From JAKACA01 sp963735115 (GTDB lineage: Bacteria; Actinomycetota; Acidimicrobiia; Acidimicrobiales; Bog-793), in the NCBI GenBank assembly GCA_963735115.1, contig CAVTJR010000003.1, forward strand, positions 992,001 through 1,056,000: a stretch of 64,000 nucleotides of DNA, in the 5' to 3' direction. Both the position numbers and the translations under genes were made by a program. The notes beneath the pieces were generated by a model. It was given only the letters and a program-made list of their open reading frames with translations, was not told the DNA's origin and searched no databases. Below are positions 27,874 through 36,474 of this stretch, piece after piece (position 1 is the stretch's first letter; each line of letters opens with the position of its first letter).

Positions 27874-28523
27874 CCGCCGAGGAGATCATCGCCATCGACG
27901 GCCCGGGCGGGTCCGGGAAGTCCACGGTGGCAAATGCCGTAGCGGAACGGCTCGGCTACCGCCACCTCGACACGGGCGCCATGTACCGAGCGGTCACGCT
28001 GCTGGCGCTCCGCGCCGGGGTCCTTGGCGACGACGAGGCGACGACGCGGCTGGCGCGAGACATGACGCTCGACGTGGACGGATCGGTCATCTTGAACGGC
28101 GAGGACGTGACGGCCGCCATCCGCACGCCGCAAGTGGACGCTGCTGTCTCGGCGGTGGCGGCCATCCCCGCCGTGCGTGCGGGCCTCGTCGAGCGGCAGC
28201 GAGCCTGGGCCCGCGATGGTGGAGGCGCTGTCGTCGAAGGTCGCGACATCGGGAGCGTCGTGTTCCCCGCGGCGCGCCTCAAGGTCTTTCTCACGGCCGA
28301 CCCGGCCGAGCGTGCCCGGCGACGCCTCGAGCAGATCGGGCCGTGGGGCGGAGACGGCGAGTCATCCTCGGAGGGCCAGACGGCGGCGTCCCTCTCGCGG
28401 CGCGACGATCTCGACACGTCGCGGGCGGCGTCGCCGCTCAAGGTGGCCGTGGGTGCGATCGTGGTGGACTCGACAGGGCGCTCCGTCGAAGAAGTGCTGG
28501 AGGAGGTGTTGTCGTACCTGTGA
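27870..28523 (+). CDS. cmk: Cytidylate kinase
   Basis: 217 residues; phosphorylates CMP and dCMP. IAIDGPGGSGKSTVANAVAERLGYRHLDTGAMYRAVT contains the P-loop and the substrate-binding region; VVEGRDIGSVVFP binds the base and KVFLTADPAERARRRLEQ is the LID. The insertion usual in bacterial CMP kinases is present. The start overlaps tyrA (ATGA) and its end overlaps the acyltransferase gene. Confidence 0.95.
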   Translation: MTAEEIIAIDGPGGSGKSTVANAVAERLGYRHLDTGAMYRAVTLLALRAGVLGDDEATTRLARDMTLDVDGSVILNGEDVTAAIRTPQVDAAVSAVAAIPAVRAGLVERQRAWARDGGGAVVEGRDIGSVVFPAARLKVFLTADPAERARRRLEQIGPWGGDGESSSEGQTAASLSRRDDLDTSRAASPLKVAVGAIVVDSTGRSVEEVLEEVLSYL

Positions 28524-29359
28524 GCCGGACTCCCTCATCGGGTCACCCGACCCCGGCTGAGCTGCTCGCCTACAAGATCGCCCGCGGCATCGCCGTCGGC
28601 ATCTCCCGCATCTACCTACCAGGCGGAGTCGTCGGTCGGGAGAACTTGCCGGCGAGCGGTGCCTATCTCGTCGCCCCGGTGCACCGGTCGTATGTGGATT
28701 GGCTGATCGTCGCCCGTATCACGGGCCGCCGCCGCCTCCGTTACATCGCCAAGGCGGAGATCTGGAAGTCGAAGTTGGTCGGTCGCATCCTCGAGGGGCT
28801 CGGCGTGTTTCCGGTCAACCGCTCCGGCGCCGATCGGGAAGCCCTCGAGCGCTGCCGTGAGGTCCTCGCCGGCGGGGAGCCGCTCATCATGTTTCCCGAA
28901 GGGACGCGACGCTCCGGCCCAGTCGTGACCGACCTGCGGGAGGGCGTTGCCTACCTGGCCATCCGCGCAGGTGTGCCAGTCGTCCCCATCGGCATCGGAG
29001 GAAGCGAGCAGGCGATGCCACGAGGCTCTTCCCTCCCGCGACCCCGGCGCGTCGAGGTCGTCATCGGCAAGCCGGTGTGGCCGCCGACGGCAAGTGGGGC
29101 GGACGCCAGCGACGCAGCCGCCCTCGGAGCGGACTCGACCGACGTCGCCTCAGCGGCGGACGAAGAGGGCAGTGGGGGTTCGGCCGATCCCGGCCCGGTG
29201 AGCGGGCGGGGGGAGCCGCCGTCCGGAGACACGGTTCGCCGACGAAAGACGGGGCGAGTCTCGAGGCGTGCGACGAAAGAGTTCTCTGACGAGATCGCCA
29301 CGGCCATGCAGCAGGTCTTCGACGAGGCGCAACGACGCGCCCGTGTGAAGAGGGACTGA
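28520..29359 (+). CDS. 1-acylglycerol-3-phosphate acyltransferase (PlsC-like)
   Basis: 279 residues. The acyltransferase motifs are APVHRSYVDWLIV (an HxxxxD catalytic pair), GVFPVNRSGADREAL, MFPEGTRRSG and VPIGIGGSE. It makes phosphatidic acid from lysophosphatidic acid at the membrane. The C-terminal ~75 residues after IGKPVWPP are a low-complexity Ser/Ala/Gly/Asp stretch then a basic RRKTGRVSRRATKEF end, longer than in the typical enzyme. GTG start overlaps the cmk stop (GTGA). The last gene of the scpA-plsC run. Confidence 0.9.
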   Translation: MSRTPSSGHPTPAELLAYKIARGIAVGISRIYLPGGVVGRENLPASGAYLVAPVHRSYVDWLIVARITGRRRLRYIAKAEIWKSKLVGRILEGLGVFPVNRSGADREALERCREVLAGGEPLIMFPEGTRRSGPVVTDLREGVAYLAIRAGVPVVPIGIGGSEQAMPRGSSLPRPRRVEVVIGKPVWPPTASGADASDAAALGADSTDVASAADEEGSGGSADPGPVSGRGEPPSGDTVRRRKTGRVSRRATKEFSDEIATAMQQVFDEAQRRARVKRD

Positions 29360-29376
29360 CCCCAAGAAACGCAGCG

Positions 29377-29404
29377 TAACTGTACCGTCTGGACGGTACA
29401 GTTA
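29377..29404. promoter_or_regulatory. TetR-type palindromic operator overlapping the tetR promoter
   Basis: Two perfect 13-bp arms, TAACTGTACCGTC and its complement, are separated by TG. The right arm contains TACAGT (29397-29402), a TANNNT -10 box with exactly 6 nt before the tetR ATG at 29409. A repressor bound here would cover the -10 box, indicating autoregulation of the tetR-MFS operon. Confidence 0.85.
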
Positions 29405-29408
29405 GCCG

Positions 29409-29972
29409 ATGCCGAGGGTGACCGACACACGGGATCGCATCGTGCGCGCTGCCGAGGACGTCGTCATCCAGGAGGGTGTGGCCCGGCTGACCCTCGAGGC
29501 GGCTGCCGCCGAAGCCGGCGTCAGCAAGGGCGGCGTGCTCTACCACTTCCCCACCAGGGCGGCCTTGGTGGCCGCCATGGTGGAGCGGTTCGTCGTCAGC
29601 TTCGACGCCGACCTGGAGCGCTACGGCGCCTACGGCGGCCAGCCGGGCGACTTCATCCGCGCCTACGTCGAGGCCACGCTGAGGCCGACGCTGGAGCCCG
29701 GCGATCTGCGGACGCGCCGACTCGGCAGCGCTCTACTGGCAAGCGTCGCTTCGGATCCGGAGTTGTTGGCGCCGTTGCGGGAGCGGTTTCTTGCCTGGCA
29801 GTCGTCCGTCGAATGGGACGGGGTGGACCCCGCTGTCGCCACGGTCATCCGCTACGCCGCGGACGGCATGTGGCTGTGCGACCTCTTCGAGCTGGCGCCG
29901 ATCCGCGAGGACCATCGGCGGGCGGTCGGCGACGAGATGCGCGCCCTCATCGAGCGAGCCTGCCGGCCATGA
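29409..29972 (+). CDS. TetR-family transcriptional repressor
   Basis: 187 residues. The N-terminal helix-turn-helix is TRDRIVRAAEDVVIQEGVARLTLEAAAAEAGVSKGGVLYHFPTRAALVAAM, and the C-terminal domain is helical and ligand-binding, of the TetR_C type seen with efflux genes. It begins immediately after the palindrome at 29377-29404, which is its likely operator, and its stop overlaps the MFS transporter start by 4 nt. It therefore probably represses its own operon until an efflux substrate binds. The ligand is unknown. Confidence 0.9.
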   Translation: MPRVTDTRDRIVRAAEDVVIQEGVARLTLEAAAAEAGVSKGGVLYHFPTRAALVAAMVERFVVSFDADLERYGAYGGQPGDFIRAYVEATLRPTLEPGDLRTRRLGSALLASVASDPELLAPLRERFLAWQSSVEWDGVDPAVATVIRYAADGMWLCDLFELAPIREDHRRAVGDEMRALIERACRP

Positions 29973-31198
29973 AGGCGCCGACGATGAACCCCGGCGACTC
30001 TCGTGCCGTTCGGCGGGTTGTCGCCGCCCTGTCCGCCTCTGCGTTCGCGGAGTGGGGCGGGGCGACGGCCGTGTTGCCGCTACTGCCGGTCTACCTCGAG
30101 CACCGCGGGTCGTCTGCCGCCCTCGTCGGTATCACGATGGCGGCGTTCTATGCCGCCGCCCTGCTCGTCCAATACCCCCTCGGACGGCTTTCCGACCGTA
30201 TCGGGCGTCGAAAGATTCAGGTGGGTGGCCTCGTCACCTACGCAGCCGCCAGCGTCCTGTTCGCCGTCATCGGGACGCCACTGCTCGCTCTGTTCTTCCG
30301 CGCCCTGCAAGGTTGCGGCGCCGGCATCGTCGACGTCGCCAATGCCGCCACGATCGCCGAGGTCGTGCCCGAGTCCCACCGCGGCCGGGCCTTCGGTTCG
30401 TTCTACGGCGCCCGCAACATCGCCATGGCGGTCGGCCCGTTCATTGGCGGGTTGGCCGGCATCGCCGGGATGAAATGGCTGTTCCTGACTGCCGCCGGCG
30501 CGGCCCTTGCCGCCATCGTTCCGATCCTGGTCTTCCTGCCGGCGCGTCGCGCCGCCTCGGCCGCCTCCGAGAGCGCCGCCCCTCGCCTGGCCTTGTGGCG
30601 CAACCGCGGCTTTCTCGGCGTCGCCGTCGCCTTTGCCACCGTCGGCGTCGTCATCGGCACCTACGAGGTCTGCTGGAGCTTGTTGCTGCAGGCAAAGGGT
30701 GCGACCGAATGGGAGATCGGCATCTCCTGGAGCTTGTTCGCCGTGCCGTTCGCCGTCATGTCCTACCCGGCAGGTTGGCTCGTCGACCACTTCGACCGCC
30801 GCTACCTCGTGGCCGTCGCAATGGCGGGATCGGCGGCCTTTGCTGCCGTCTACCCGTTCCTGCACAGCGTCGCCCTCCTGATCGGGCTCGGGTGTGTCGA
30901 AGCCGTCCTCGTCGCCCTGGGAGCGCCCGCCGAATCGGCGCAGCTCGCCCAATCGGTCCCGGCGGCCGAGTTCGGCCGAGCCCAAGGGGCAGCTGCCTCC
31001 GCACAGACGGCCACGACGGCCGTTGCCGCCGGCGTCGCCGGATCGCTCTTCGCCCTCCATCATTGGCTGCCGTTCCTCGGCGCCAGCGGCGTCATCTTCG
31101 CGGGCGTGGTCCTGCTCTGGCCGCTGTGGCGGGGCGTTCTCGGGCGCGTGCCCCCGTCGCTCGCACCGGTCGCCGACGGGGCCCGTCAGTCGGCGTGA
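29969..31198 (+). CDS. MFS efflux-type transporter
   Basis: About 409 residues with twelve predicted membrane segments. LVQYPLGRLSDRIGRRKIQVGG is the loop 2-3 signature (G-x-L-x-D-R-x-G-R-R); FRALQGCGAGIVDVANAATIAEVVP fits helix 4-5. The protein is a proton-driven exporter of the drug or metabolite type. ATG 29969 overlaps the tetR stop (ATGA), so regulator and pump are coupled. The exported compound cannot be deduced. It converges with ispH, with a 288-bp spacer holding the repeat pair below. Confidence 0.85.
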   Translation: MKAPTMNPGDSRAVRRVVAALSASAFAEWGGATAVLPLLPVYLEHRGSSAALVGITMAAFYAAALLVQYPLGRLSDRIGRRKIQVGGLVTYAAASVLFAVIGTPLLALFFRALQGCGAGIVDVANAATIAEVVPESHRGRAFGSFYGARNIAMAVGPFIGGLAGIAGMKWLFLTAAGAALAAIVPILVFLPARRAASAASESAAPRLALWRNRGFLGVAVAFATVGVVIGTYEVCWSLLLQAKGATEWEIGISWSLFAVPFAVMSYPAGWLVDHFDRRYLVAVAMAGSAAFAAVYPFLHSVALLIGLGCVEAVLVALGAPAESAQLAQSVPAAEFGRAQGAAASAQTATTAVAAGVAGSLFALHHWLPFLGASGVIFAGVVLLWPLWRGVLGRVPPSLAPVADGARQSA

Positions 31199-31292
31199 GG
31201 TCGTCGGTGGCGGCTCCGTCTTCGCTTGCCGGCCGGCGCCGTTCGGTGGGTCGAGCCGCCTCTTTCCGGCCGGCCCGGCCCGGTCGACCTCC

Positions 31293-31430
31293 GAACTGAG
31301 TGCAGTCGACGACCAAAGAGCCGGGGCGGGGGTCGCTTTGGGCACACGAGTCGCCGAGCTCGGCGGCGCCAACCGGAACTGAGTGCCCAGCGCGACCAGC
31401 AACGGCCTCTACGGTCGCTTTGGCCACACA
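31293..31430. repeat. Pair of imperfect ~55-bp direct repeats in a gene spacer
   Basis: The first copy (31293-31347) and the second (31376-31429) begin with GAACTGAGTGC and end with GGTCGCTTTGG and CACAC, with distances of 38 and 37 nt between the start and the GGTCGC block. Middle segments differ, apart from a shared CGACCA. The 288-bp spacer between the convergent MFS and ispH genes holds no gene; I see no poly-T terminator. Confidence 0.6.
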
Positions 31431-31486
31431 GTTGCCCCTCGGGGAGAGGCCGGCGGGCCGGCGAGCTCACCTACCTCGCGCCGGAC

Positions 31487-32527
31487 TCAGGCGGGCGTAC
31501 GAAGGACCTCAGCCGCTGACACCGCCCGGTCTCCGGCCGTCGGAGACGCCTCGTCCGAAGGAGCGCCCAGCGTCAGGGAAAGGGCCGAGGCGGCCACCCG
31601 TAGCAGATCGCGCAACTCGGGCGGGGGAGGGAAGTACTCGTCCTCCTCGGTGAAGTGCACGGCCTCGACGCCGTCGTGAGGGGCGAGGCGCTTCACGATC
31701 TCCTGCACGAGCCAGTCCGGTGCCGAGGCGCCGGCGGTCACGCCGACGACGCCGTTCAAATCGTCGGGAACCTGCTCCGGAGAGTTGACACGGAGAACCC
31801 GTCGACACGACGCCGAGGCGACCTTGGCGAGCGCCAGCGTGTTGGAGGAGTTGGATGACCCGACGACGACGACGGCATCGCAGAGAGGGGAGAGCGCCCG
31901 CACGGCAGCCTGCCGGTTCGTCGTGGCGTAGCAGAGGTCTGACCGACCGGGCATCCACAAATCCGGGAACCGCTCGCGGGCGGCGTCCACGATGCCGGAC
32001 CAGTCCTCGTGAGCGAGCGTCGTCTGGGCGAGGAGCGCCACGGGCGTGCCGGCCGGAATCTCGTCGGCTGCAGTGGCGACGTCTGCCTCGTCTTGCACGA
32101 GCCTCGCTGACTCGGGTGCAACCGCCATCGTGCCGATGGCCTCCTCGTGACCCTCGTGCCCCACGTAGAGAACGGTGAAACCCTTGCGCGTGCGCACCTT
32201 CATCTCGTGGTGCACCTTGGTCACGAGCGGACAGCAGGCGTTGACGACGATTCGACCATCTTCGCCCGCCCGGGCTTCGACCTCGGGCGCCGATCCGTGG
32301 GCGGACAGCATGACAGCGGCGCCGGGCGGCACGGAGGCGACGTCGTCAACGAAGACGACGCCTCTTCGCTGGAACTCCTCCACAACGATGCGGTTGTGGA
32401 CGATCTCGTGGTAGCAGTAGACCGGCGGCTCGAAGATGCGCACCATCCAGTCGAGGGCCTTGATCGCCATCTCGACGCCCGCGCAGAAACCCCGCGGCTC
32501 TGCCAACAAGACCTTCTCCACCCGCAT
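31487..32527 (-). CDS. ispH: 4-hydroxy-3-methylbut-2-enyl diphosphate reductase
   Basis: About 346 residues; last enzyme of the MEP pathway to isoprenoid precursors, with a [4Fe-4S] cluster held by three cysteines: LAEPRGFCAGVEMAI (first), NACCPLVTKVH (second; ACCP) and SDLCYATTNRQAAV with VVVGSSNSSNTLAL. EDWSGIVDAARERFP and TAGASAPDWLVQEIV also match. ATG 32527 gives MRVEKVLLAEPRGF and lies 7 nt after a TAGCGT box; upstream GTG 32536 is possible. The C-terminal ~40 residues are an Ala-rich extension. Confidence 0.95.
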   Translation of the reverse strand: MRVEKVLLAEPRGFCAGVEMAIKALDWMVRIFEPPVYCYHEIVHNRIVVEEFQRRGVVFVDDVASVPPGAAVMLSAHGSAPEVEARAGEDGRIVVNACCPLVTKVHHEMKVRTRKGFTVLYVGHEGHEEAIGTMAVAPESARLVQDEADVATAADEIPAGTPVALLAQTTLAHEDWSGIVDAARERFPDLWMPGRSDLCYATTNRQAAVRALSPLCDAVVVVGSSNSSNTLALAKVASASCRRVLRVNSPEQVPDDLNGVVGVTAGASAPDWLVQEIVKRLAPHDGVEAVHFTEEDEYFPPPPELRDLLRVAASALSLTLGAPSDEASPTAGDRAVSAAEVLRTPA

Positions 32528-32534
32528 ACCCATC

Positions 32535-32540
32535 ACGCTA
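32535..32540 (-). promoter_or_regulatory. -10 box, candidate leaderless promoter of ispH
   Basis: Minus-strand TAGCGT with a 7-nt gap before the ATG at 32527. Matches the TANNNT pattern used by neighbouring genes. Confidence 0.4.
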
Positions 32541-32590
32541 GGCCCCTCGGGGCCGCCGATGGGTCGCTGGACCGGAAACCGTCCAGGGCG

Positions 32591-32893
32591 TCAACCCCCG
32601 AGGGACCTTTCTCCGGTGACGTCGTACAGAGTGATCGACGCTGTCTTCGGCGACACCTCGGCATCGGGCGACCTCGGTCGGGCTCGCAGAGCCGACAAGT
32701 GAGCATCGAGAACTTCTTCACTCTCCCAACGCTCGAAGAGCAAGACGCGGCTCGGGTCGAGCGGATCCGCGCTGAAGGTGTATTCGAGACAGCCGGCTTC
32801 TGCCCTCGAGCGGCGCATCATGTCGTGATGCTCGGCGAGAAACCGGTCGCGCTCGTGCGGCTCGACCTCGAACGTCCCTCCGACGATGATCAC
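32591..32893 (-). CDS. Antibiotic biosynthesis monooxygenase (ABM)-domain protein
   Basis: 100 residues, one ferredoxin-like ABM domain: MIIVGGTFEVEPHERDRFLAEHHDMMRRSRAEAGCLEYTFSADPLDPSRVLLFERW. Pattern and length match small quinol monooxygenase or heme-degrading-like members; whether it has enzymatic activity is not clear. It is downstream of nothing on its own strand except the ispH spacer and is divergent from the GNAT gene. Confidence 0.75.
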   Translation of the reverse strand: MIIVGGTFEVEPHERDRFLAEHHDMMRRSRAEAGCLEYTFSADPLDPSRVLLFERWESEEVLDAHLSALRARPRSPDAEVSPKTASITLYDVTGERSLGG

Positions 32894-33095
32894 GCTCGCT
32901 CCGCAACCCGGCTGTCGCCAGACTCGGTGTCGGTGGTCATGCGCTTTCTTCCTCCTTCGGGGTCGGACATCTTGTCGGCTCGAACGTCAAGGAATCGTGC
33001 GACCCGAAACGCCAGCGGCAGGGACGGTAAGTAACGACCGCTCGGATGTCAAGGGACCTTTACCTGTTGGACGCGCCACCGCCGCAGGCGTCGTC

Positions 33096-33671
33096 GTGGC
33101 ACGCTTGAGCGTGGCCGAGACGGCGGGCGACACCCACGGAGAGGCCGGCGAGGTGCAGCTGCGGGATCAGCCCGGCGGGTCGGGTTCGACCTGTCGCAGC
33201 ATCCTCGCGGCGTTGCCCACGTGGTTCGGGATCGAGGAGGCCGTCGAGAGCTACACCGTTGCGGCCGATCGGCTGCCCACCGTCATCGCTTCCCTCGATG
33301 GCGAGGACGTAGGGCTGCTGACCGTGCTCACCTTCGGGAGCTACGCGGCCGAGGTCCTCGTGATGGCGGTCCTGCCGGAGCACCATCGCCGCGGTGTCGG
33401 CCGCAGAATGCTCGAGCACGCCGAATCTGCCCTTGCCGATGCCGGCGTGGAGTTCCTCCAGGTGAAGACGTTGAGCTCTCGCCGCCCGGACGCAGGCTAC
33501 GAGAAGACGAGGGCCTTCTACCTTGCGTGCGGCTTCCGACCGCTGGAGGAGTTTCCCGATCTGTGGGGTCGGGAGAACCCGGCGCTCCAGATGATCAAGG
33601 CACTCGGTCCCGCCAATGCCTCTACACAGCCGAGCCGTCGTACGCTGCTCGGGCCCGAGGAGGGCCGTTAG
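33096..33671 (+). CDS. GNAT-family N-acetyltransferase
   Basis: About 190 residues. VLPEHHRRGVGRRMLEHAESALADAGVEFLQVKTL contains the acetyl-CoA-binding Q/RxxGxG/A loop (RRGVGR) and helix; KTRAFYLACGFRPLEEFPDLWG is the C-terminal beta-hairpin. The target amine is unknown. The start could be GTG 33096, TTG 33105 or GTG 33111; none has a strong ribosome-binding site. It is just upstream of the DUF512 gene, 17 nt away, but that gene has its own promoter box. Confidence 0.75.
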   Translation: MARLSVAETAGDTHGEAGEVQLRDQPGGSGSTCRSILAALPTWFGIEEAVESYTVAADRLPTVIASLDGEDVGLLTVLTFGSYAAEVLVMAVLPEHHRRGVGRRMLEHAESALADAGVEFLQVKTLSSRRPDAGYEKTRAFYLACGFRPLEEFPDLWGRENPALQMIKALGPANASTQPSRRTLLGPEEGR

Positions 33672-33676
33672 GGCGA

Positions 33677-33682
33677 TACCCT
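33677..33682 (+). promoter_or_regulatory. -10 box, leaderless promoter of the DUF512 gene
   Basis: TACCCT ends 6 nt before ATG 33689, the same geometry as at 6460, 14884 and 29397. It lies just after the stop of the GNAT gene. Confidence 0.55.
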
Positions 33683-33688
33683 GGACCT

Positions 33689-35083
33689 ATGCCACTACCT
33701 CGGGTGGTGGCCGTGGCCGATCCTTCCCCGGCATCGCGTGCCGGGCTGCTGCCGGGTGACGAGATCCGCTCCATGAACGGCCAGGTGCCACGTGACGTCA
33801 TCGAGTACCAGCTCATCGCGGACGAACCCATCGTCGATCTCGACGTGTCGCGAGGCGGCCTCGACCTCTCGCTCTCGGTCGAGAAGGCTGCTGGTGAGCC
33901 GCTCGGCGCCGAGATCGCTTCAGCGCTGTTCGACCAGGTGCGCACATGCGACAACCATTGCGAGTTCTGCTTCATCTACCAGCTGCCGAAGGGCATGCGG
34001 AAGAGCCTCTACCTGAAGGACGACGACTACCGCCTGTCGTTCCTCTATGGGAACTTCACGACCCTCACCCGCTTCACCGAAGCGGATCTGGAGCGGGTGA
34101 TCGACCAGCACCTCTCGCCCCTGTACGTTTCGATCCACGCCACCGACCCCGAGGTGCGCTCTCGCATGCTGCGCAACCGCCGTGGCGCCCTCTCCCTGCG
34201 CTGGCTGCGCCTGCTACTCGATCACGACATCGAGGTGCACGGCCAGGTCGTCGTTTGCCCTGGCGTCAATGACGCTGCCGTCCTGCACGAGACGCTGGCG
34301 GGCGTGCTCGATCGCTTCTCGGACTTGGCGACCGTCGCTCTCGTGCCCCTCGGCGTCAGCCGCTACACGACGGAAGCGGCCATGCGGGCCCACACCCGTG
34401 AGGAGGCGATCGCCGTCGTCGAGGCGGTCGCCGAGTGGCAACCCGTCTTCGAGCGTGCCCTCGGGCGACGCCTCGTCTACGCGGCTGACGAGTACTACCT
34501 GTTGGCGGGGTGGCCGTTCCCGCCGGCGGAGGAGTACGACGGCTTCGTCCAGCACGAGAACGGCATCGGGATGGCCCGTGCCTTCGAGGTCGACCTCGTA
34601 GGAGCCGATTCGGCCACGCTCGTGGGCAACGCCGGTCATACGACCGGCTTCTTCCAGTGGGTGGAAGGAGCCCCGGCGGTGGGCTACCGGGCGCCGCGGA
34701 TGTCGCCGGCGCCGGCGCCGGCGCCCGTGCGCATCGTGCGTCGTGGCCGCCCCGACGAGCGGCCGCCGGTGGTCCTCACGGGAGAGTACGGCGCCCAGGT
34801 GCTCGAGCCCCTGCTCGCCCGCATCGGCCGTGAGGACGTCGAGCTCGTGGCGGTCCCGAACCGCTTCTTCGGGGGCAACATCGCCGTCACCGGCCTCATG
34901 ACCGGGAGCGACGTCACCTCTGTGCTGTCGGCCCTGCCGGAGGACGGGCGGTACCTCCTGCCGGACGTCTGCTTGTCCAACGGGCTGTTCCTCGACGGGC
35001 TCAAGGTGTCCGAGCTGCCACGGGCGGTGGAGGTCGTCGCCACCGATGGGCGCTCCCTCGTGCGGGCCCTGAGGGCGCCATGA
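33689..35083 (+). CDS. DUF512 protein: PDZ-like, radical-SAM and DUF512 domains
   Basis: 464 residues. Residues ~1-75 resemble a PDZ domain (VAVADPSPASRAGLLPGDEIRSMNGQVPRD), the middle has a radical-SAM-like CxxxCxxC variant in RTCDNHCEFCFIYQLPKGMRKSLYLKDDD, and the last ~200 residues are DUF512 (ADEYYLLAGWPFPPAEEYDGFVQHENGIGM). This family is nearly always encoded beside the GTPase gene der, as here, and is presumed to act in ribosome maturation or tRNA/rRNA modification; the reaction is unknown. It overlaps der by 4 nt. Confidence 0.88.
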   Translation: MPLPRVVAVADPSPASRAGLLPGDEIRSMNGQVPRDVIEYQLIADEPIVDLDVSRGGLDLSLSVEKAAGEPLGAEIASALFDQVRTCDNHCEFCFIYQLPKGMRKSLYLKDDDYRLSFLYGNFTTLTRFTEADLERVIDQHLSPLYVSIHATDPEVRSRMLRNRRGALSLRWLRLLLDHDIEVHGQVVVCPGVNDAAVLHETLAGVLDRFSDLATVALVPLGVSRYTTEAAMRAHTREEAIAVVEAVAEWQPVFERALGRRLVYAADEYYLLAGWPFPPAEEYDGFVQHENGIGMARAFEVDLVGADSATLVGNAGHTTGFFQWVEGAPAVGYRAPRMSPAPAPAPVRIVRRGRPDERPPVVLTGEYGAQVLEPLLARIGREDVELVAVPNRFFGGNIAVTGLMTGSDVTSVLSALPEDGRYLLPDVCLSNGLFLDGLKVSELPRAVEVVATDGRSLVRALRAP

Positions 35084-36474
35084 AGTCCACGCTGCCCATC
35101 GTCGTCGTCGCCGGCCGGCCGAACGTCGGAAAATCGACCCTCGTGAACCGCATCATCGGTCGGCAGGTCGCCATCGTGGAGCGCCACCCGGGCGTGACGC
35201 GTGATCGCCTCGAGTTGTCGGCCGACTGGGCCGGCAAGGAGTTTCGTCTCGTCGATACGGGGGGACTCGTGGAGGGGGGCGACTCCCTCGATGCCAAGGT
35301 GACCGAGCAAGCGGTGCGGGCGATGAAGTCGGCCGACCTCGTGCTGTTCGTGCTCGATGCCACGACCGGCGTGACGGGCGAGGACGCCGCCGTCGCCTCC
35401 GTGCTGCGGAGGTTGGGCGACCGGGTCGTCGTGGTGGCGAACAAGGTCGACTCCGAGCGGCGCGAGGCGGAGGCGTGGGAGCTCTCCTCCCTCGGGCTCG
35501 GGACGCCGCATCTCATCAGCGCGCTGCACGGACGCGGTGTGGGGGACCTCCTCGACGCCGTGGTGGCAAGGCTGCCGGAGCTCTCGGGCGGTGGGCGACC
35601 CGACCCGGGCGCGACGGCGACGGCGCCGGCGAGAACCCCGAGCAAGTCGAGGAGCGGCCTCGAGGCTGTCGTAGACCACGCAGATGGGGCGGAGGCATCG
35701 CCGGCGATCTCGTCCGTCGCCATCATGGGTCGCCCGAACGTCGGCAAGTCGACCCTGTTCAACCGGCTCGTGGGAGAGGACCGCTCCGTCGTGCACGATT
35801 TGCCCGGCACGACACGCGACGCCATCGACACCGTCATCGAGACCGACATGGGGTCGCTGCGTCTTGTCGACACGGCCGGCATGCGCCGGCGAGCACGCGA
35901 AGGCGATCCGCAGGAGTACTTCTCCCTCGTGCGATCGCTGCGTGCCCTCGACCGATCCGACGTCGCCCTCCTCGTGCTCGACGCCACGGAGGGTGTCACC
36001 CATCAGGATCAGCGTCTGGCCGAACGTATCGATGCCTCCGGGAGCCCCGCTGTCCTGCTCCTCAACAAGTGGGACTTGCTCGACACCGATGAGCGGCTGG
36101 CTGTCGGCGAGGAGATCGGCGAGAAGCTCGCCTTTCTCGGCTACGCCCCCGTGCTGCGCATCTCCGCCAAGAGCGGGCTCGGCGTGCACCGCCTCCTGCC
36201 CGTCATCGACGAGGCGATCACGGCCTACCACCGCCGCATCCCGACCTCGCGCCTCAACGAGGCCCTGAAAGCCGCCCAGAGTGCTCACCCCGCTCCAGGT
36301 GCTCGTATCCTCTACGCCGTGCAGGGCGCTATCGATCCGCCCACGATCACGTTGTTCGCCACGCGGCGCCTACCACCGCCGTACCTGCGGTACCTCGAGC
36401 GATCGTTGCGCGAGCGGTTCGAGCTCGGGCCGACGCCGATCGAGATGCGCGTGCGGGTGAGGCAACAACGGTGA
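35080..36474 (+). CDS. der: GTPase Der (EngA), ribosome assembly
   Basis: 464 residues with two tandem G domains followed by a KH-like domain. G1 motifs GRPNVGKSTLVNRI and GRPNVGKSTLFNRL, G3 DTGG and DTAGMRRR, and G4 NKVD and NKWD are all visible. Der is essential for 50S subunit assembly. A Pro/Ala-rich linker (residues ~175-205, TATAPARTPSKSRSGLEAV) separates the G domains and is longer than in E. coli. It overlaps both neighbours by 4 nt. Confidence 0.96.
   Translation: MKSTLPIVVVAGRPNVGKSTLVNRIIGRQVAIVERHPGVTRDRLELSADWAGKEFRLVDTGGLVEGGDSLDAKVTEQAVRAMKSADLVLFVLDATTGVTGEDAAVASVLRRLGDRVVVVANKVDSERREAEAWELSSLGLGTPHLISALHGRGVGDLLDAVVARLPELSGGGRPDPGATATAPARTPSKSRSGLEAVVDHADGAEASPAISSVAIMGRPNVGKSTLFNRLVGEDRSVVHDLPGTTRDAIDTVIETDMGSLRLVDTAGMRRRAREGDPQEYFSLVRSLRALDRSDVALLVLDATEGVTHQDQRLAERIDASGSPAVLLLNKWDLLDTDERLAVGEEIGEKLAFLGYAPVLRISAKSGLGVHRLLPVIDEAITAYHRRIPTSRLNEALKAAQSAHPAPGARILYAVQGAIDPPTITLFATRRLPPPYLRYLERSLRERFELGPTPIEMRVRVRQQR

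Noticed and set aside
34684..36288. A 534-codon open frame antisense to der
   Set aside because: der contains both G domains; the antisense frame has no recognisable domain.
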